From Pseudonocardia alni (GTDB lineage Bacteria > Actinomycetota > Actinomycetes > Mycobacteriales > Pseudonocardiaceae), in assembly GCF_002813375.1 (NCBI RefSeq), contig NZ_PHUJ01000003.1:4340001-4404000 (forward strand): a stretch of DNA of 64,000 bases, read 5' to 3'. The position numbers and the translations under genes are program-made. Shown here piece by piece: positions 44,607 through 54,036 of this stretch (positions within the stretch are counted from its first letter, which is position 1; each line of letters opens with the position of its first letter). Under the pieces are notes generated by a model, which made no database searches, was not told the origin of the DNA, and worked only from the letters and a program-made list of their open reading frames with translations.

Positions 44607-45343
44607 TGGGACAGAGTGAGCGCGAGCGCCGGCAGGCTGCGCAGGCCCGGCTGCAGGCGGCGGGGATCAGCTCCGCACGCACCTCGAGCGGGCTCGGTCG
44701 CAACCTCGGGATCGGCGCGCTCGTGCTGGTCATCGCCCTGGCCACGGGCGTCTACGTGCTGTACCAGAACTACCAGAAGGCGACCGTCGCGACCTACCCG
44801 GTGACCCGCGACGGCGTCGTCGTGAAGGCCGGGAACCAGGCGGCCCCGGTGACCGTCGACCTCTACGAGGACTACCTCTGCCCCGCCTGCAGACAGCTGG
44901 AGAGCGGTGTCGGGAACCAGCTCACCACCGCCGTGAACGAGGGCAAGGCGAAGATCAACTACCACCACGTCGTGATCCTCGACGAGCGCTCGACCCCGCC
45001 CGGTTACTCGACCCGCGCCGGCAACGCCGCGCTGTGCGCCGCCGACGCCGGGATCTTCCCCGCCTACCACTCCCGCCTGTACGCCGACCAGCCCGCCGAG
45101 GGCAGTGCCGGCAAGACGGTGCAGGAGCTGACCGCGCTCGGCACCGAGCTGGGGGCCACGGGGGACTTCGCGGGCTGCGTCACCCGCCAGGCGAACACCC
45201 AGGCGATCGCCGACGCGACCGAGGCGGCCGTCGCCGACCCGGCGGTGGCGCCCGGCGGCCGCTTCGGGACCCCGACGGTGATGGTGAACGGGGTCAAGAT
45301 GGATCTGAGCAAGGGGGACTGGCTGTCGAAGGTGACGGGCTGA
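44606..45343 (+). CDS. Membrane-anchored DsbA-like thioredoxin-fold protein
   Basis: A 245-residue protein. A basic, Gln-rich cytoplasmic N-terminus leads into one transmembrane helix (residues about 34-52). An extracytoplasmic DsbA/Thioredoxin_4 domain follows with active site LCPACR (C92, C95) and the cis-Pro region GTPTVMVNG. It probably makes disulfides in exported proteins, recharged by the coupled MauE-like protein. The 3' end overlaps the convergent YczE-like gene by 50 bases. Confidence 0.9.
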   Translation: MGQSERERRQAAQARLQAAGISSARTSSGLGRNLGIGALVLVIALATGVYVLYQNYQKATVATYPVTRDGVVVKAGNQAAPVTVDLYEDYLCPACRQLESGVGNQLTTAVNEGKAKINYHHVVILDERSTPPGYSTRAGNAALCAADAGIFPAYHSRLYADQPAEGSAGKTVQELTALGTELGATGDFAGCVTRQANTQAIADATEAAVADPAVAPGGRFGTPTVMVNGVKMDLSKGDWLSKVTG

Positions 45344-45959
45344 CCGCACCCACGGTGAAGCGCGGCAGGAACCACTGCACCAGCGGCCCGACGGCGAGTG
45401 CGTAGACCACCGTCACCGGGCCGAAGACACCGCCGAGCGCCCACCCGACGAGCACGACCGTCACCTCGATCGCGGTCCGCACCAGCCGCACCGACAGGCC
45501 GGTGCGGGCCGCGAGCCCGGTCATCAGCCCGTCCCGCGGGCCCGGCCCCAGCCCGACCCCGATGTAGGCCGCCGTCGCCGCCGCGTTCAGCACGATCCCG
45601 GCGACGGCGTACGCCATCCGCAGCCACAGCGCCTCCGGGGCGGGCAGCACCGCGAGCGCGGTGTCCACCGTGGCCCCGATGACGACGACGTTCGCCACCG
45701 TCCCCAGCCCCGGTCGTTCCCGCAGCGGGATCCACAGCAGCAGCACCCCGACCGCGACGACCACGGTCACCGCGCCCACCGACAGGGCCGTACGACCGGC
45801 GACGCCCTGGTGGAACACGTCCCACGGCATCGAGCCGAGGGCCGCGCGCATCATCAGCGCCATCGAGACCGCGTAGGCGACCAGGCCGGCCACGAGCTGG
45901 GTGAGCCGCCGGGTGCGCCGCGGCATCCGCAGCGACCAGCGGGAGCTGTCGATCGTCAC
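45294..45959 (-). CDS. YczE-family membrane protein
   Basis: A 221-residue protein with five or six helices. ALGSMPWDVFHQGVAGRTALSVG and GLGPGPRDGLMTGLA are the two family repeats (P-W-D and P-R-D loops). GTG 45959 is the probable start; ATG 45926 is the next choice. Divergent from a MocR-type regulator, as in the classic yczR-yczE pair, so it is probably that regulator's target. Transported compound unknown. Confidence 0.85.
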   Translation of the reverse strand: MTIDSSRWSLRMPRRTRRLTQLVAGLVAYAVSMALMMRAALGSMPWDVFHQGVAGRTALSVGAVTVVVAVGVLLLWIPLRERPGLGTVANVVVIGATVDTALAVLPAPEALWLRMAYAVAGIVLNAAATAAYIGVGLGPGPRDGLMTGLAARTGLSVRLVRTAIEVTVVLVGWALGGVFGPVTVVYALAVGPLVQWFLPRFTVGAVSPSPSTASPPCSDPS

Positions 45960-46001
45960 GAGATGGCATGCTGCCTCGATCGGTGGCCTGTCGTCACCGT
46001 G

Positions 46002-46019
46002 CCACTCGAGCGAAAGTGG
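46002..46019. promoter_or_regulatory. Inverted repeat before the MocR gene
   Basis: CCACT (46002-46006) and AGTGG (46015-46019) with an 8-base spacer, 7 bases before the MocR start and inside the divergent yczE promoter region. Confidence 0.5.
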
Positions 46020-46026
46020 ATCGGGA

Positions 46027-47487
46027 ATGACGCAGGGGGCCGGGGCGGAGCGCCTCGCCGCGCTGTGCGGTGACGTCCACGGCGGGCGCGGCCCGGCGTA
46101 CCGGGTGCTGGCCGACGCCGTACGGGTGCTGACCGGCGACGGCCGGCTGCCGTCGGGCACCCGGCTGCCGGCGGAGCGGGCGCTGGCCGAGGCGCTGGGG
46201 GTCAGCCGGGTCACCGTCGCCCGCGCCTACCGCGACCTGCGCGACGACGGCTGGGCCGACGCCCGGCACGGGGCGGGCACCTGGGTGCGGCTCCCGGACC
46301 GCACCGGGGGCGTCGACGGGGTCTGGGCGCCCGGGCCGGTGGACCGCGGCACGATCGACCTCGCCCACGCCGCGCCCGCCGCGCCCGCCGTGCTGCCCGA
46401 CCTGGTCGCCCGCGCCGTCGAACGGGGCGCCGCGGAGCTGGCCGGACACGGCTACGGCCCGGACGGCCTGCCCGCGCTGCGGGCCGCGATCGCCGACCGG
46501 TTCACCGCCCGGGGGCTCCCGACCGGACCGGAGCAGGTCGTCGTGACGGGCGGGGCGCTGCAGGCGATCGGGATCGTCGTCGCCGAGCTGGCCGGGCCCG
46601 GTGACCGGGTGCTCGTCGAGCACCCCACCTACCCGTCGGCGCTCGACGTCGTCTCCGACGCGGGGGCGGTCCCCGTCCCGGTGTCGGCGGACGGCGCCGA
46701 CGCGACCCCGCAGACCGTGCTGCCGCGGGCCGCCCGGCAGACCGCGGCGCGGGTCGCGTACCTGATGGCGGACTTCCAGAACCCCACCGGCCGCCTCCTC
46801 GACGACGACGCCCGCGCCCGGCTCGTGCAGCGCCTGGCCCGCCAGGGCACGGTCGCCCTGGTCGACGAGACCTTCGCCGAGCTGGACCTGCGCGAGGGCG
46901 CCACGGGGCCGCTGCCGTGCGCCGTGCACGCCGCCGGTCCCGACGACGTCGTCACCGTCGGCGGGCTGAGCAAGATTGCCTGGGGCGGGCTGCGGATCGG
47001 CTGGATCCGGGCCGGCCGCGAGCGGGCCGCCCGGATGCGACGACGGCTGGCCCGCGCCCAGCTGGCCCTGCCGGTGCTGGAGCAGCTCGTCGCCGTCGAG
47101 GTGCTGGAGCGGCTCGACGTGCTGCGGGCCGAACGGGTCGGGGTGCTGCGCACCCGCCGCGACCTGCTGGTCGCCGAGCTCGCCGCGGCCCTGCCGGACT
47201 GGCGCTTCACCGTTCCCGACGGCGGGCTGGCGCTGTGGTGCGACCTCGGTGCGCACGTCTCGACGGCGCTGACCGCGGCCGCCCCGCGGCACGGCCTGGT
47301 GCTGGCGCCCGGCCCGCGGTTCGGGGCCGGGCACGCGTTCACCGACCGGTTGCGGGTGCCCTTCACCCACCCCGGTCCGGTGACGGCCGAGGCGGTACGG
47401 CGCCTGGCCCGCACCGCCCGCGACGTCGCCGGGCCGGGCCGGACGACCGGCGCCGACCCGGCGACCCGGGCCGGCGTCGTCGTCTGA
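46027..47487 (+). CDS. MocR-type GntR regulator with aminotransferase domain
   Basis: A 486-residue protein. The N-terminal GntR winged helix (residues about 20-95; LPAERALAEALGVSRVTVARAY) is fused to a PLP fold-type I aminotransferase domain. The PLP lysine is in GGLSKIAWGGLRIGW, and NPTGR supplies the Asn contact. MocR proteins sense PLP-linked amino acids and usually regulate a divergent gene, here the YczE-like protein. ATG 46027. True aminotransferase activity is unlikely. Confidence 0.92.
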   Translation: MTQGAGAERLAALCGDVHGGRGPAYRVLADAVRVLTGDGRLPSGTRLPAERALAEALGVSRVTVARAYRDLRDDGWADARHGAGTWVRLPDRTGGVDGVWAPGPVDRGTIDLAHAAPAAPAVLPDLVARAVERGAAELAGHGYGPDGLPALRAAIADRFTARGLPTGPEQVVVTGGALQAIGIVVAELAGPGDRVLVEHPTYPSALDVVSDAGAVPVPVSADGADATPQTVLPRAARQTAARVAYLMADFQNPTGRLLDDDARARLVQRLARQGTVALVDETFAELDLREGATGPLPCAVHAAGPDDVVTVGGLSKIAWGGLRIGWIRAGRERAARMRRRLARAQLALPVLEQLVAVEVLERLDVLRAERVGVLRTRRDLLVAELAAALPDWRFTVPDGGLALWCDLGAHVSTALTAAAPRHGLVLAPGPRFGAGHAFTDRLRVPFTHPGPVTAEAVRRLARTARDVAGPGRTTGADPATRAGVVV

Positions 47488-47493
47488 GCGGGG

Positions 47494-48999
47494 TCAGATC
47501 ACCAGGTCGATCAGCAGCACCAGGACCAGGCCGGAGACCGAGATGACGGTCTCCATGATCGACCAGGTCCTGATGTTCTGGCCGACGGTGAGCCCGAAGT
47601 ACTCCTTGACCAGCCAGAACCCGGCGTCGTTGACGTGGGAGAAGAACAGCGAGCCCGCGCCGATCGCCAGTACCAGCAGCGAGGTCTGGGTCGGGTCGAG
47701 CGTCGGCAGCAGCGGGACGAGGATGCCCGCGGCGGTCACCGTCGCCACCGTCGCCGACCCGGTCGCGAGCCGGATCGCCACCGCGACCAGCCAGCCCAGC
47801 AACAGCGCGGAGATGCCGGCGCCGGTGGCCCAGCCGGCGATCATCGCGCCGATCCCGGTGTCGACCAGGGTCTGCTTGAACCCACCGCCCGCGGCGACGA
47901 TCAGCACGATCCCGGCGATGGCGGGCAGCGACCGCTCCAGCGAACCCATGATCCCGGCGCGGTTCATGCCGGATCCGGTGCCGAGGGTGACCATCGCGAC
48001 CAGCACCGAGAGCAGCAGCGCGACCAGCGGGGTACCGACGAAGTCCAGCGCGGCGCGTACCGGGTTGCCCTCGGGTGCGGCGATGTCGCCGACGGCCTTG
48101 CCCATCATCAGCACGACCGGCAGCAGCACGGTGAGCAGGGTGGCGGCGAACCCGGGGCGCCGGGTGGGCCCGCCGTCCGGGGCGTCGCGATCGGCGGCGG
48201 CGGCGTCGCCGCCCGAGCCGCTGCCGGAGCCGGTGTCCGGGTCGGTGCCGGTGGTGGCACCGGCCGATCCGCTGGACGCGGTGCTGGTCCCGGCCGCGAC
48301 CCGGGATTCGAAGAGCGCCGGCGGGGACACGTCGACCCAGCGGGCCGCGACCTTCGCGAACAGCGGCCCGGCCAGGACGACGACCGGGATCGACACGAGC
48401 ACGCCGAGGACCAGGGTGATGCCCAGGTCGGCGTCGAGGATGCCGATCGCGGCGAGCGGGCCGGGGTGCGGCGGGACCAGGCCGTGCATGGCGGAGAGCC
48501 CGGCCAGTGCCGGGATGCCGACGGCGATCAGAGAGACCTGGGCGCGGCGCGCGACCAGGAAGATGACCGGCATCAGGATGACCAGACCGATCTCGAAGAA
48601 CATCGGCAGGCCGATCAGTGCGCCGACGGCGGCCATCGACCACGGCAGCGTCCGCGGGCCGGAGCGGGAGACGATCGTGTCGACCAGCCGGTCGGCGCCG
48701 CCGGAGTCGGCGAGCAGCTTGCCGAACATCGCGCCCAGCGCGATCAGCGTGCCGACGCTCGCGGCGGTGGAGCCGAAGCCGTCGGAGAAGGCCTCCACGG
48801 CGTCGCCCATCGACATACCCGCCACGCCCGCGACGAGCAGCGAGCCGATGGTCAGTGCGAGGAACGGGTGCAGCGAGAACTGCGTGATCAGCAGGACCAG
48901 CGCGACGATGCCCACCAGCGCGGCGGTCACCAGGCGACCGGCGGAGGCGACCGGCTGGGCCTGCTCCGCGGCCAGGACGAGTGCGGGGTGCAGTGTCAT
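47494..48999 (-). CDS. GntP-family gluconate permease
   Basis: A 501-residue permease with about twelve helices. It has the conserved GLVPPHPGPLAA and FFSHVNDAGFWLVKEYFG motifs of the gluconate:H+ symporter family. An unusually long cytoplasmic Ser/Gly/Thr/Asp-rich loop of about 50 residues (near residues 230-280) sits between the two halves. ATG 48999 overlaps the gluconokinase stop by four bases (ATGA), so uptake and phosphorylation are coupled. Confidence 0.92.
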   Translation of the reverse strand: MTLHPALVLAAEQAQPVASAGRLVTAALVGIVALVLLITQFSLHPFLALTIGSLLVAGVAGMSMGDAVEAFSDGFGSTAASVGTLIALGAMFGKLLADSGGADRLVDTIVSRSGPRTLPWSMAAVGALIGLPMFFEIGLVILMPVIFLVARRAQVSLIAVGIPALAGLSAMHGLVPPHPGPLAAIGILDADLGITLVLGVLVSIPVVVLAGPLFAKVAARWVDVSPPALFESRVAAGTSTASSGSAGATTGTDPDTGSGSGSGGDAAAADRDAPDGGPTRRPGFAATLLTVLLPVVLMMGKAVGDIAAPEGNPVRAALDFVGTPLVALLLSVLVAMVTLGTGSGMNRAGIMGSLERSLPAIAGIVLIVAAGGGFKQTLVDTGIGAMIAGWATGAGISALLLGWLVAVAIRLATGSATVATVTAAGILVPLLPTLDPTQTSLLVLAIGAGSLFFSHVNDAGFWLVKEYFGLTVGQNIRTWSIMETVISVSGLVLVLLIDLVI

Positions 49000-49538
49000 C
49001 GCGGGGCCACCTCCGGCCCGGTGACGGCGACGGCGCCCGCGACGATCTCGTCGACCGGCCGGCGGATGTCCAGCGTCGTCGCGGCCTCGTCGGCGGCCGG
49101 CGGCTCCAGGGTGGCCAGCTGGGAGTCGAGCAGCGCGGTCGGCATGAAGTGCCCGGAGCGCCCGCCCATGCGCTCGGCGAGCACGGCGGCGTCGCCGGAC
49201 AGGTGCACGAACACCGTCGACGGCGCGTGCGAGCGCAGCCGGTCGCGGTAGGCGCGGCGCAGCGCCGAGCAGGCGACGACGAGCCCGGTGCCGGTGTGCT
49301 CGGCCAGCCGGGCGCCGACGGCGTCGAGCCAGGGCTCGCGGTCGGCGTCGGTGAGCGGGATCCCCTGGGCCATCTTCGCGACGTTCGCGGCCGGGTGCAG
49401 GCCGTCGGAGTCGGTGAAGGGGACGCCGAGGGCGTCGGCGAGGGCGGCGCCGACGGTGGACTTCCCGGAGCCGGACACCCCCATCACGACGACGAGCGGG
49501 TGGGGTGGTGGCTGCTGTGTCGCCGGCTGGTGCGTCAC
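48996..49538 (-). CDS. gntK: Gluconokinase
   Basis: A 180-residue P-loop kinase converting gluconate to 6-phosphogluconate. Walker A is GVSGSGKSTVG. DSDGLHPAANVAKMAQGIPL is the substrate region, and ACSALRRAYRDRLR and GGRSGHFMP are family motifs. GTG 49538 with GAGGAG 9 bases upstream. First gene of the gluconate operon, divergent from the GntR regulator. Confidence 0.95.
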   Translation of the reverse strand: MTHQPATQQPPPHPLVVVMGVSGSGKSTVGAALADALGVPFTDSDGLHPAANVAKMAQGIPLTDADREPWLDAVGARLAEHTGTGLVVACSALRRAYRDRLRSHAPSTVFVHLSGDAAVLAERMGGRSGHFMPTALLDSQLATLEPPAADEAATTLDIRRPVDEIVAGAVAVTGPEVAPR

Positions 49539-49637
49539 TGCATCGGCTCCTCACGGGTGTGGCGGCATCGGCACGCGGACCGGGACTACCCGGACCGTGG
49601 TGGGACCAGCGTCGGTTATTCGTAGTACTTTTTCAAC

Positions 49638-49648
49638 ACCGAATCGGT
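49638..49648. promoter_or_regulatory. Palindrome in the gntK-gntR intergenic region
   Basis: ACCGA-A-TCGGT lies in the A/T-richer stretch between the divergent genes, next to TAGTAC and a T-run. Plausible operator for the adjacent GntR regulator. Confidence 0.5.
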
Positions 49649-49700
49649 TCAGGTATGTCGTATCGCGTCGCCGGGCCCATGCAGTGGCACGATTCGGGGC

Positions 49701-50423
49701 GTGGGTGGCGCACCGGAGGGTCTGCACGGGGACGTCCTGGACCGGCTCGGTACCGCGATCGCCGCGGGGACCATCGGGGCGGGCGAGGTCCTGCGGGCCG
49801 AGGAGCTGGTCGCGCGCTACGGCGTGTCGCGCACCGTCGTCCGGGAGGCCGTGCGCGTACTGGAATCGATGGGCCTGGTGCGCAGCAGGCGCCGGGTCGG
49901 CACGACGGTCGCCCCGCGGGAGCAGTGGAACGTGCACGACCCGCGGGTGATCCGCTGGCGGCTGGACGGTCCCGGCCGCGACGAGCAGCTGCGGTCGCTG
50001 TCCGAGCTGCGCTGCGGCGTGGAGCCGCTGGCCGCGGAGCTGGCCGCCGACCGGGCCACTCCCGAGCAGTGCGGTGCGCTCGTCGGCGCGGTGATGGACA
50101 TGACCGTGCACGGGCGGTCCGGAGACCTGCTGGCCTACCTGGAGGCCGACGTCGTGTTCCACCGCACGCTGCTCGCGGCCTCGGGCAACGAGATGGTGGC
50201 CGCGCTGGGCGACGTCGTCGCCGAGGTGCTGGCCGGGCGCACCCGGCACCACCTGATGCCCAGCCGGCCGGAGCCCGACGCGATCCGGCTGCACCGCGAC
50301 GTCGCCGACGCCGTCCGGTCCGGTGACCCGGCGGGTGCCGGAGCGGCGATGCGCGAGATCCTGCGTGAGGCGGACGCGGCGATGCGGGCCGGTGTGGCGC
50401 GCGCTCCGGGTCCTCGATTGTGA
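49701..50423 (+). CDS. GntR family (FadR subfamily) regulator
   Basis: A 240-residue repressor. The N-terminal winged helix VLRAEELVARYGVSRTVVREAV is followed by an all-helical FCD ligand domain with metal-binding His/Asp residues (EADVVFHRTLL, HRDVADAV). GTG 49701. Divergent from gntK-gntP, so gluconate or 6-phosphogluconate is the expected inducer. Confidence 0.9.
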   Translation: MGGAPEGLHGDVLDRLGTAIAAGTIGAGEVLRAEELVARYGVSRTVVREAVRVLESMGLVRSRRRVGTTVAPREQWNVHDPRVIRWRLDGPGRDEQLRSLSELRCGVEPLAAELAADRATPEQCGALVGAVMDMTVHGRSGDLLAYLEADVVFHRTLLAASGNEMVAALGDVVAEVLAGRTRHHLMPSRPEPDAIRLHRDVADAVRSGDPAGAGAAMREILREADAAMRAGVARAPGPRL

Positions 50424-50546
50424 TGATGGTGCGGATCCGGACGTATCAATCCGTCGTCCGCAACCGATCATAGGGAGACCGTCGTGCGCGACGGGGCCGC
50501 GGCACCACGTCGCGGGACGGTGCCGAATGAGTGAGATGATCTCGCA

Positions 50547-51473
50547 ATGTCCGTGCGGCGGGTGACGGAAGAACTGCAACGTCTGGGCATGTCGGGGTAC
50601 GAGGCGAAGGCCTACGTCGCCCTGGTCGGCGCCGGCGAGGCGGTGAACGGCTACGAGGTGGCGAAGCGGTCGGGGGTGCCGCGCAGCACCGTCTACGAGA
50701 CGCTGGGCAAGCTCGTCGGCCGCGGCGCGGCGTTCGAGGTGCGGGCCGCCGACGGCACCGGTTACGTCCCGTTGCCGCCCGCGACGCTGCTGGAGCGGAT
50801 GCGCCGCGACTTCGACCGCACGCTGGGCATCCTGCAGAACGAGATCCCGCGGCTGACCGCGCCACCGCAGGTGCGGCTGGTGCACTCGCTGACCGAGCGC
50901 CGGATGCTGCTCGAACGGGCCGAGGACGTCGCCGCCGCGGCCCGCTCCGAGCTGTACGTGCTCGGCTGGCCGGAGGACGTCGAGGCGCTCAAGCCCACGA
51001 TCCGCCGGGCCGAGGAGCACGGCGTCGACGTGGCCACGGTCGTCTTCGGCGCCGACGACGACCCGGTCGGCTGGCACACCGAGCACCGCTACTCGGCCCC
51101 GTCGATGGTCGAGGACAACCTCGGCCGGCGGATGCTCCTCGTCGTCGCGGACCGGGACCAGGCCGTGATCGGGGGGCTCACCGCCGACCGCACCTGGGGC
51201 CTCTACACCGACGACCCGGCCGCGGTGCTGCTCGCGCACCTCTACGTGCGCCACGACATCGCGATGCACCGTGTCGCCGACCGGTTCGCCGAGCACGGGT
51301 TCGACGAGTTCTGGGTCGACGACCCCGCCCTGCGACGGCTGCGCGAGCCCGTCGGTGAGCCGGTCCGGGCCGTCGACGGCGCGCCGCGGTCCGTCGGCCC
51401 GGAGACCGACGACCAGGGCGCCGACATCGAGGACCTGGGCGACGACGAGGACGGGCGCAGCCGGGCCGGCTGA
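50547..51473 (+). CDS. TrmB family transcriptional regulator
   Basis: A 308-residue protein. The TrmB winged helix is LQRLGMSGYEAKAYVALV then GYEVAKRSGVPRSTVYETL. A short coiled coil and a C-terminal phospholipase-D-like sensor domain (RSELYVLGWPEDVEAL) follow, then an acidic tail. In bacteria such proteins regulate sugar or stress genes. ATG 50547 follows a GAGAT-G-ATCTC palindrome at 50533-50543 that could be its own operator. No obvious neighbouring target. Confidence 0.87.
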   Translation: MSVRRVTEELQRLGMSGYEAKAYVALVGAGEAVNGYEVAKRSGVPRSTVYETLGKLVGRGAAFEVRAADGTGYVPLPPATLLERMRRDFDRTLGILQNEIPRLTAPPQVRLVHSLTERRMLLERAEDVAAAARSELYVLGWPEDVEALKPTIRRAEEHGVDVATVVFGADDDPVGWHTEHRYSAPSMVEDNLGRRMLLVVADRDQAVIGGLTADRTWGLYTDDPAAVLLAHLYVRHDIAMHRVADRFAEHGFDEFWVDDPALRRLREPVGEPVRAVDGAPRSVGPETDDQGADIEDLGDDEDGRSRAG

Positions 51474-51483
51474 ACGTCGCAGC

Positions 51484-53493
51484 TCAGCCGGCGGGGACCT
51501 GCTCCGGCCTGCGCCCACCCAGGTGCCGGCCGAAGAAGTCGAGGATGATCTGCGCCCGCTGGACGCGGTGGCGCGGCGACCCGTCGCGCGACATCCCGTG
51601 GCTCTCCTCCGGGAACCGCCAGTACTCCACCGGCCGCCCGAGCAGCCGCAGCGCGAGGTACAGCGCGTCGGCCTGCTCGACGTGGCACCGCAGGTCGTCC
51701 TCGGAGTGCAGGATCAGCATCGGCACGTCGATGCCGCGGACGTGGTGCAGCGGGGACATCCGCCGGAACTCCTCCGGCGCGTCCAGCACCGAGACCCCGA
51801 TGTCGTGGCGGAACGCGCCTGCGACGTCGGAGCTCCACTCCATCGACTCCAGGTTGTTCACCGCCCGCTCGCTGCACGCGGCGGCGAACCGGGCGGAGTG
51901 GTGGGCGGCCAGCCACGACGTGAGGTAGCCGCCGTAGGACCCGCCGAGCACGCCCACCCGGCCCCGGTCGAGCTGGTCGAAGGTCGCGAGGGCGCCGTCG
52001 AGCGCGGCGAGCACGTCGTCGGCGTCGATCCCGCCCCACCCGGTCCCGGGCGCGGTCTCCGCCAGCGGGCTGCGGATCGCCCGGACCCGGTCCTGGGTGT
52101 AGCCGGTCGAGCCGTGCGGGTTGCACCAGACGACCGCGTAGCCGGCGCCCGCCCACAGCCGGAACTCGTCGAACCAGGCGTCGGCGTACTGGGTCATCGG
52201 GCCGCCGTGGATCGACAGCAGCACCGGGATCAGCCCGCCGTCGCCGGTGGCGGGCTCGTCCGGCAGCAGCACCCAGGTGTCGACGTCGCCGTCCCCGGCC
52301 GGGGACGGCACGGCCAGCCGCACCGGGGTGCGCCCGCGCGGCACGGCGTCGTGGAAGGGCTCGGTGAGCGAGGTGAGCCGGCGCAGCGACCCGTCGTCGA
52401 TGACGTGCAGCTCGCCGAGGTGGTCGTGGTCGGTGACCAGGACGACGGTGGTCCCGCCCGCGCGGTCGTAGGCGGTCACCGCCCGCTCGCCGGTCAGCAG
52501 CGCCTGCGCGGTGCCCGCTCCCGCGCCGTCGGCCGCGACCCGGTACAGGTGGATCCCGCCACGGTCCTCGCAGGACACGAGCAGGTGCCCGTCGTCCCAG
52601 ATCGGGGCGCGGGCGCCGGGGAACGGCCGCCAGGTGCGGTCGACACCGGTCGCGAGGACGTCCTCCCGTCCGGTCGCGACGTCGACCACCGCCGGCGACG
52701 CGTGTGCCGGGGACGCCAGGTGGTCGTCGGAGGCCAGGGTGGCCAGCCGGGTGCCGTCCGGCGACCAGGACGGGTGCGTGTGATGGCGGCCGGTGCGGGT
52801 GAGCCGCCGCGGCCCGCCCCCGCCACCCGTGGCGTCGACCAGGTAGATCCGCGCGGTCTCGTCCAGGTCCCAGTCCGGCTCGCGGTCCGCGACGACGGCC
52901 AGCGTCCGCCCGTCCGGCGACCAGGCGGGCGACGAGTGCTCGTACGGCCCGCCGGCGACGGCCACCGGGTCGCCACCCCCGGCGTCGACGACGAACACCG
53001 TCGACGGCCGGTCGATGATCCAGCCCTCCCCGTCCAACCGGCTGAACAGCCGGTCGATCCGGCGCGGCTCGCGGGCCCGGTCGTCGTCGCCGGTGGCCCA
53101 GCGGGCCGCCCGGTCCCGGGACACGAACGCGATCCGCGTGCCGTCCGGCGACCACACCGGCTCGGACACCGGCTCCGGACGCTCGCAGACCACCACCGGC
53201 TCGCCCGGGACGCCGATCGGCAGCACCCGCAGCTGCGCGCCGCCGCCCTCCCGCCCGGTGACGACGGCCAGCCGCGTCCCGTCCGGCGACCAGGCGGGGG
53301 AGGAGTCGCCGTGCTCGGAGCCGGTCAGCCGGTGCGGTGGGCTGCTCCCGTCGGTCGGGGTGAGCCAGATCGCAGTGCGGTACCGGTTGGCGCCGAGGTC
53401 GACGCGGCGGACCGCGACGGCGACGACCGTGCCGTCCGGGGACACCGCGGGGGCGCCGAGGGTGACCAGTCGTCCGATGTCAGAGGGCTGCAC
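51484..53493 (-). CDS. S9 family (prolyl oligopeptidase-type) peptidase
   Basis: A 669-residue protein. The N-terminal beta-propeller is built of TolB/WD-like repeats (each with a SPDGTR-type motif), covering about residues 20-400. The C-terminal alpha/beta-hydrolase domain has the nucleophile Ser519 in GGSYGGYL, the Asp in HSEDDLRC and the His in EESHGMSR. It trims oligopeptides, probably in the cytoplasm since there is no signal peptide. GTG 53493 lies 7 bases after TACCTT (53501-53506, minus strand). Confidence 0.92.
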   Translation of the reverse strand: MQPSDIGRLVTLGAPAVSPDGTVVAVAVRRVDLGANRYRTAIWLTPTDGSSPPHRLTGSEHGDSSPAWSPDGTRLAVVTGREGGGAQLRVLPIGVPGEPVVVCERPEPVSEPVWSPDGTRIAFVSRDRAARWATGDDDRAREPRRIDRLFSRLDGEGWIIDRPSTVFVVDAGGGDPVAVAGGPYEHSSPAWSPDGRTLAVVADREPDWDLDETARIYLVDATGGGGGPRRLTRTGRHHTHPSWSPDGTRLATLASDDHLASPAHASPAVVDVATGREDVLATGVDRTWRPFPGARAPIWDDGHLLVSCEDRGGIHLYRVAADGAGAGTAQALLTGERAVTAYDRAGGTTVVLVTDHDHLGELHVIDDGSLRRLTSLTEPFHDAVPRGRTPVRLAVPSPAGDGDVDTWVLLPDEPATGDGGLIPVLLSIHGGPMTQYADAWFDEFRLWAGAGYAVVWCNPHGSTGYTQDRVRAIRSPLAETAPGTGWGGIDADDVLAALDGALATFDQLDRGRVGVLGGSYGGYLTSWLAAHHSARFAAACSERAVNNLESMEWSSDVAGAFRHDIGVSVLDAPEEFRRMSPLHHVRGIDVPMLILHSEDDLRCHVEQADALYLALRLLGRPVEYWRFPEESHGMSRDGSPRHRVQRAQIILDFFGRHLGGRRPEQVPAG

Positions 53494-53579
53494 GGGGCCG
53501 AAGGTAGGTGCCGGTGCCGCCCGGGGCACCCCCCTTTCCGAGCCGGAAACCGGCCCGTGTAGTGTTCTTCATGTCGCAA

Positions 53580-53654
<75 letters not shown>

Positions 53655-53661
53655 CGATACG

Positions 53662-53691
53662 AAAAGCCAGGACTTCGGTCCTGGCTTTTTT
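53662..53691 (+). terminator. Terminator after tRNA-Ala
   Basis: A 12-bp stem with a TTCG tetraloop (53662-53673 with 53678-53689) merges into a run of six T. Confidence 0.9.
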
Positions 53692-54036
53692 GTTGCCCGT
53701 CCCATCGCGACGATGACGACGTCGTGGCCGACGAACACACCCCATCGGGCGTATCCGGGCACGAGCAGCAACAGCCTCGGTCGACGGGGCCGTCATCGGC
53801 GGCGACCTCGGCCACCACCGGACACGAGCCGAGGGTGAGGCCCGCCGACGAGCCGCCGAGACCGCCGCGTCCCTGCTCGTCCCTCGACCGGACGCAGGCA
53901 GCGGGACCGGACGTCACGGGGACGTGCGAATCGAGAGCCACACCTGCTGCGGATTCTTGTGATCACTAAGGAAATCCCTGGCCGTGGACCTCGAGGATCG
54001 GACCTGTTCGGTCTGTCCAACCGAGAGGGACGACGC
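53692..54036 (+). promoter_or_regulatory. Upstream region of the biosynthetic operon
   Basis: 345 bases with no credible gene on either strand. The last 100 bases are less GC-rich than the surroundings. They contain the 8-bp palindrome GTGATCAC (53959-53966, within TTGTGATCACTAA) and two GGACCT direct repeats near 53985-54005. This is the most likely regulated promoter of the operon. I see no partial copy of the tRNA 3' end here. Confidence 0.5.
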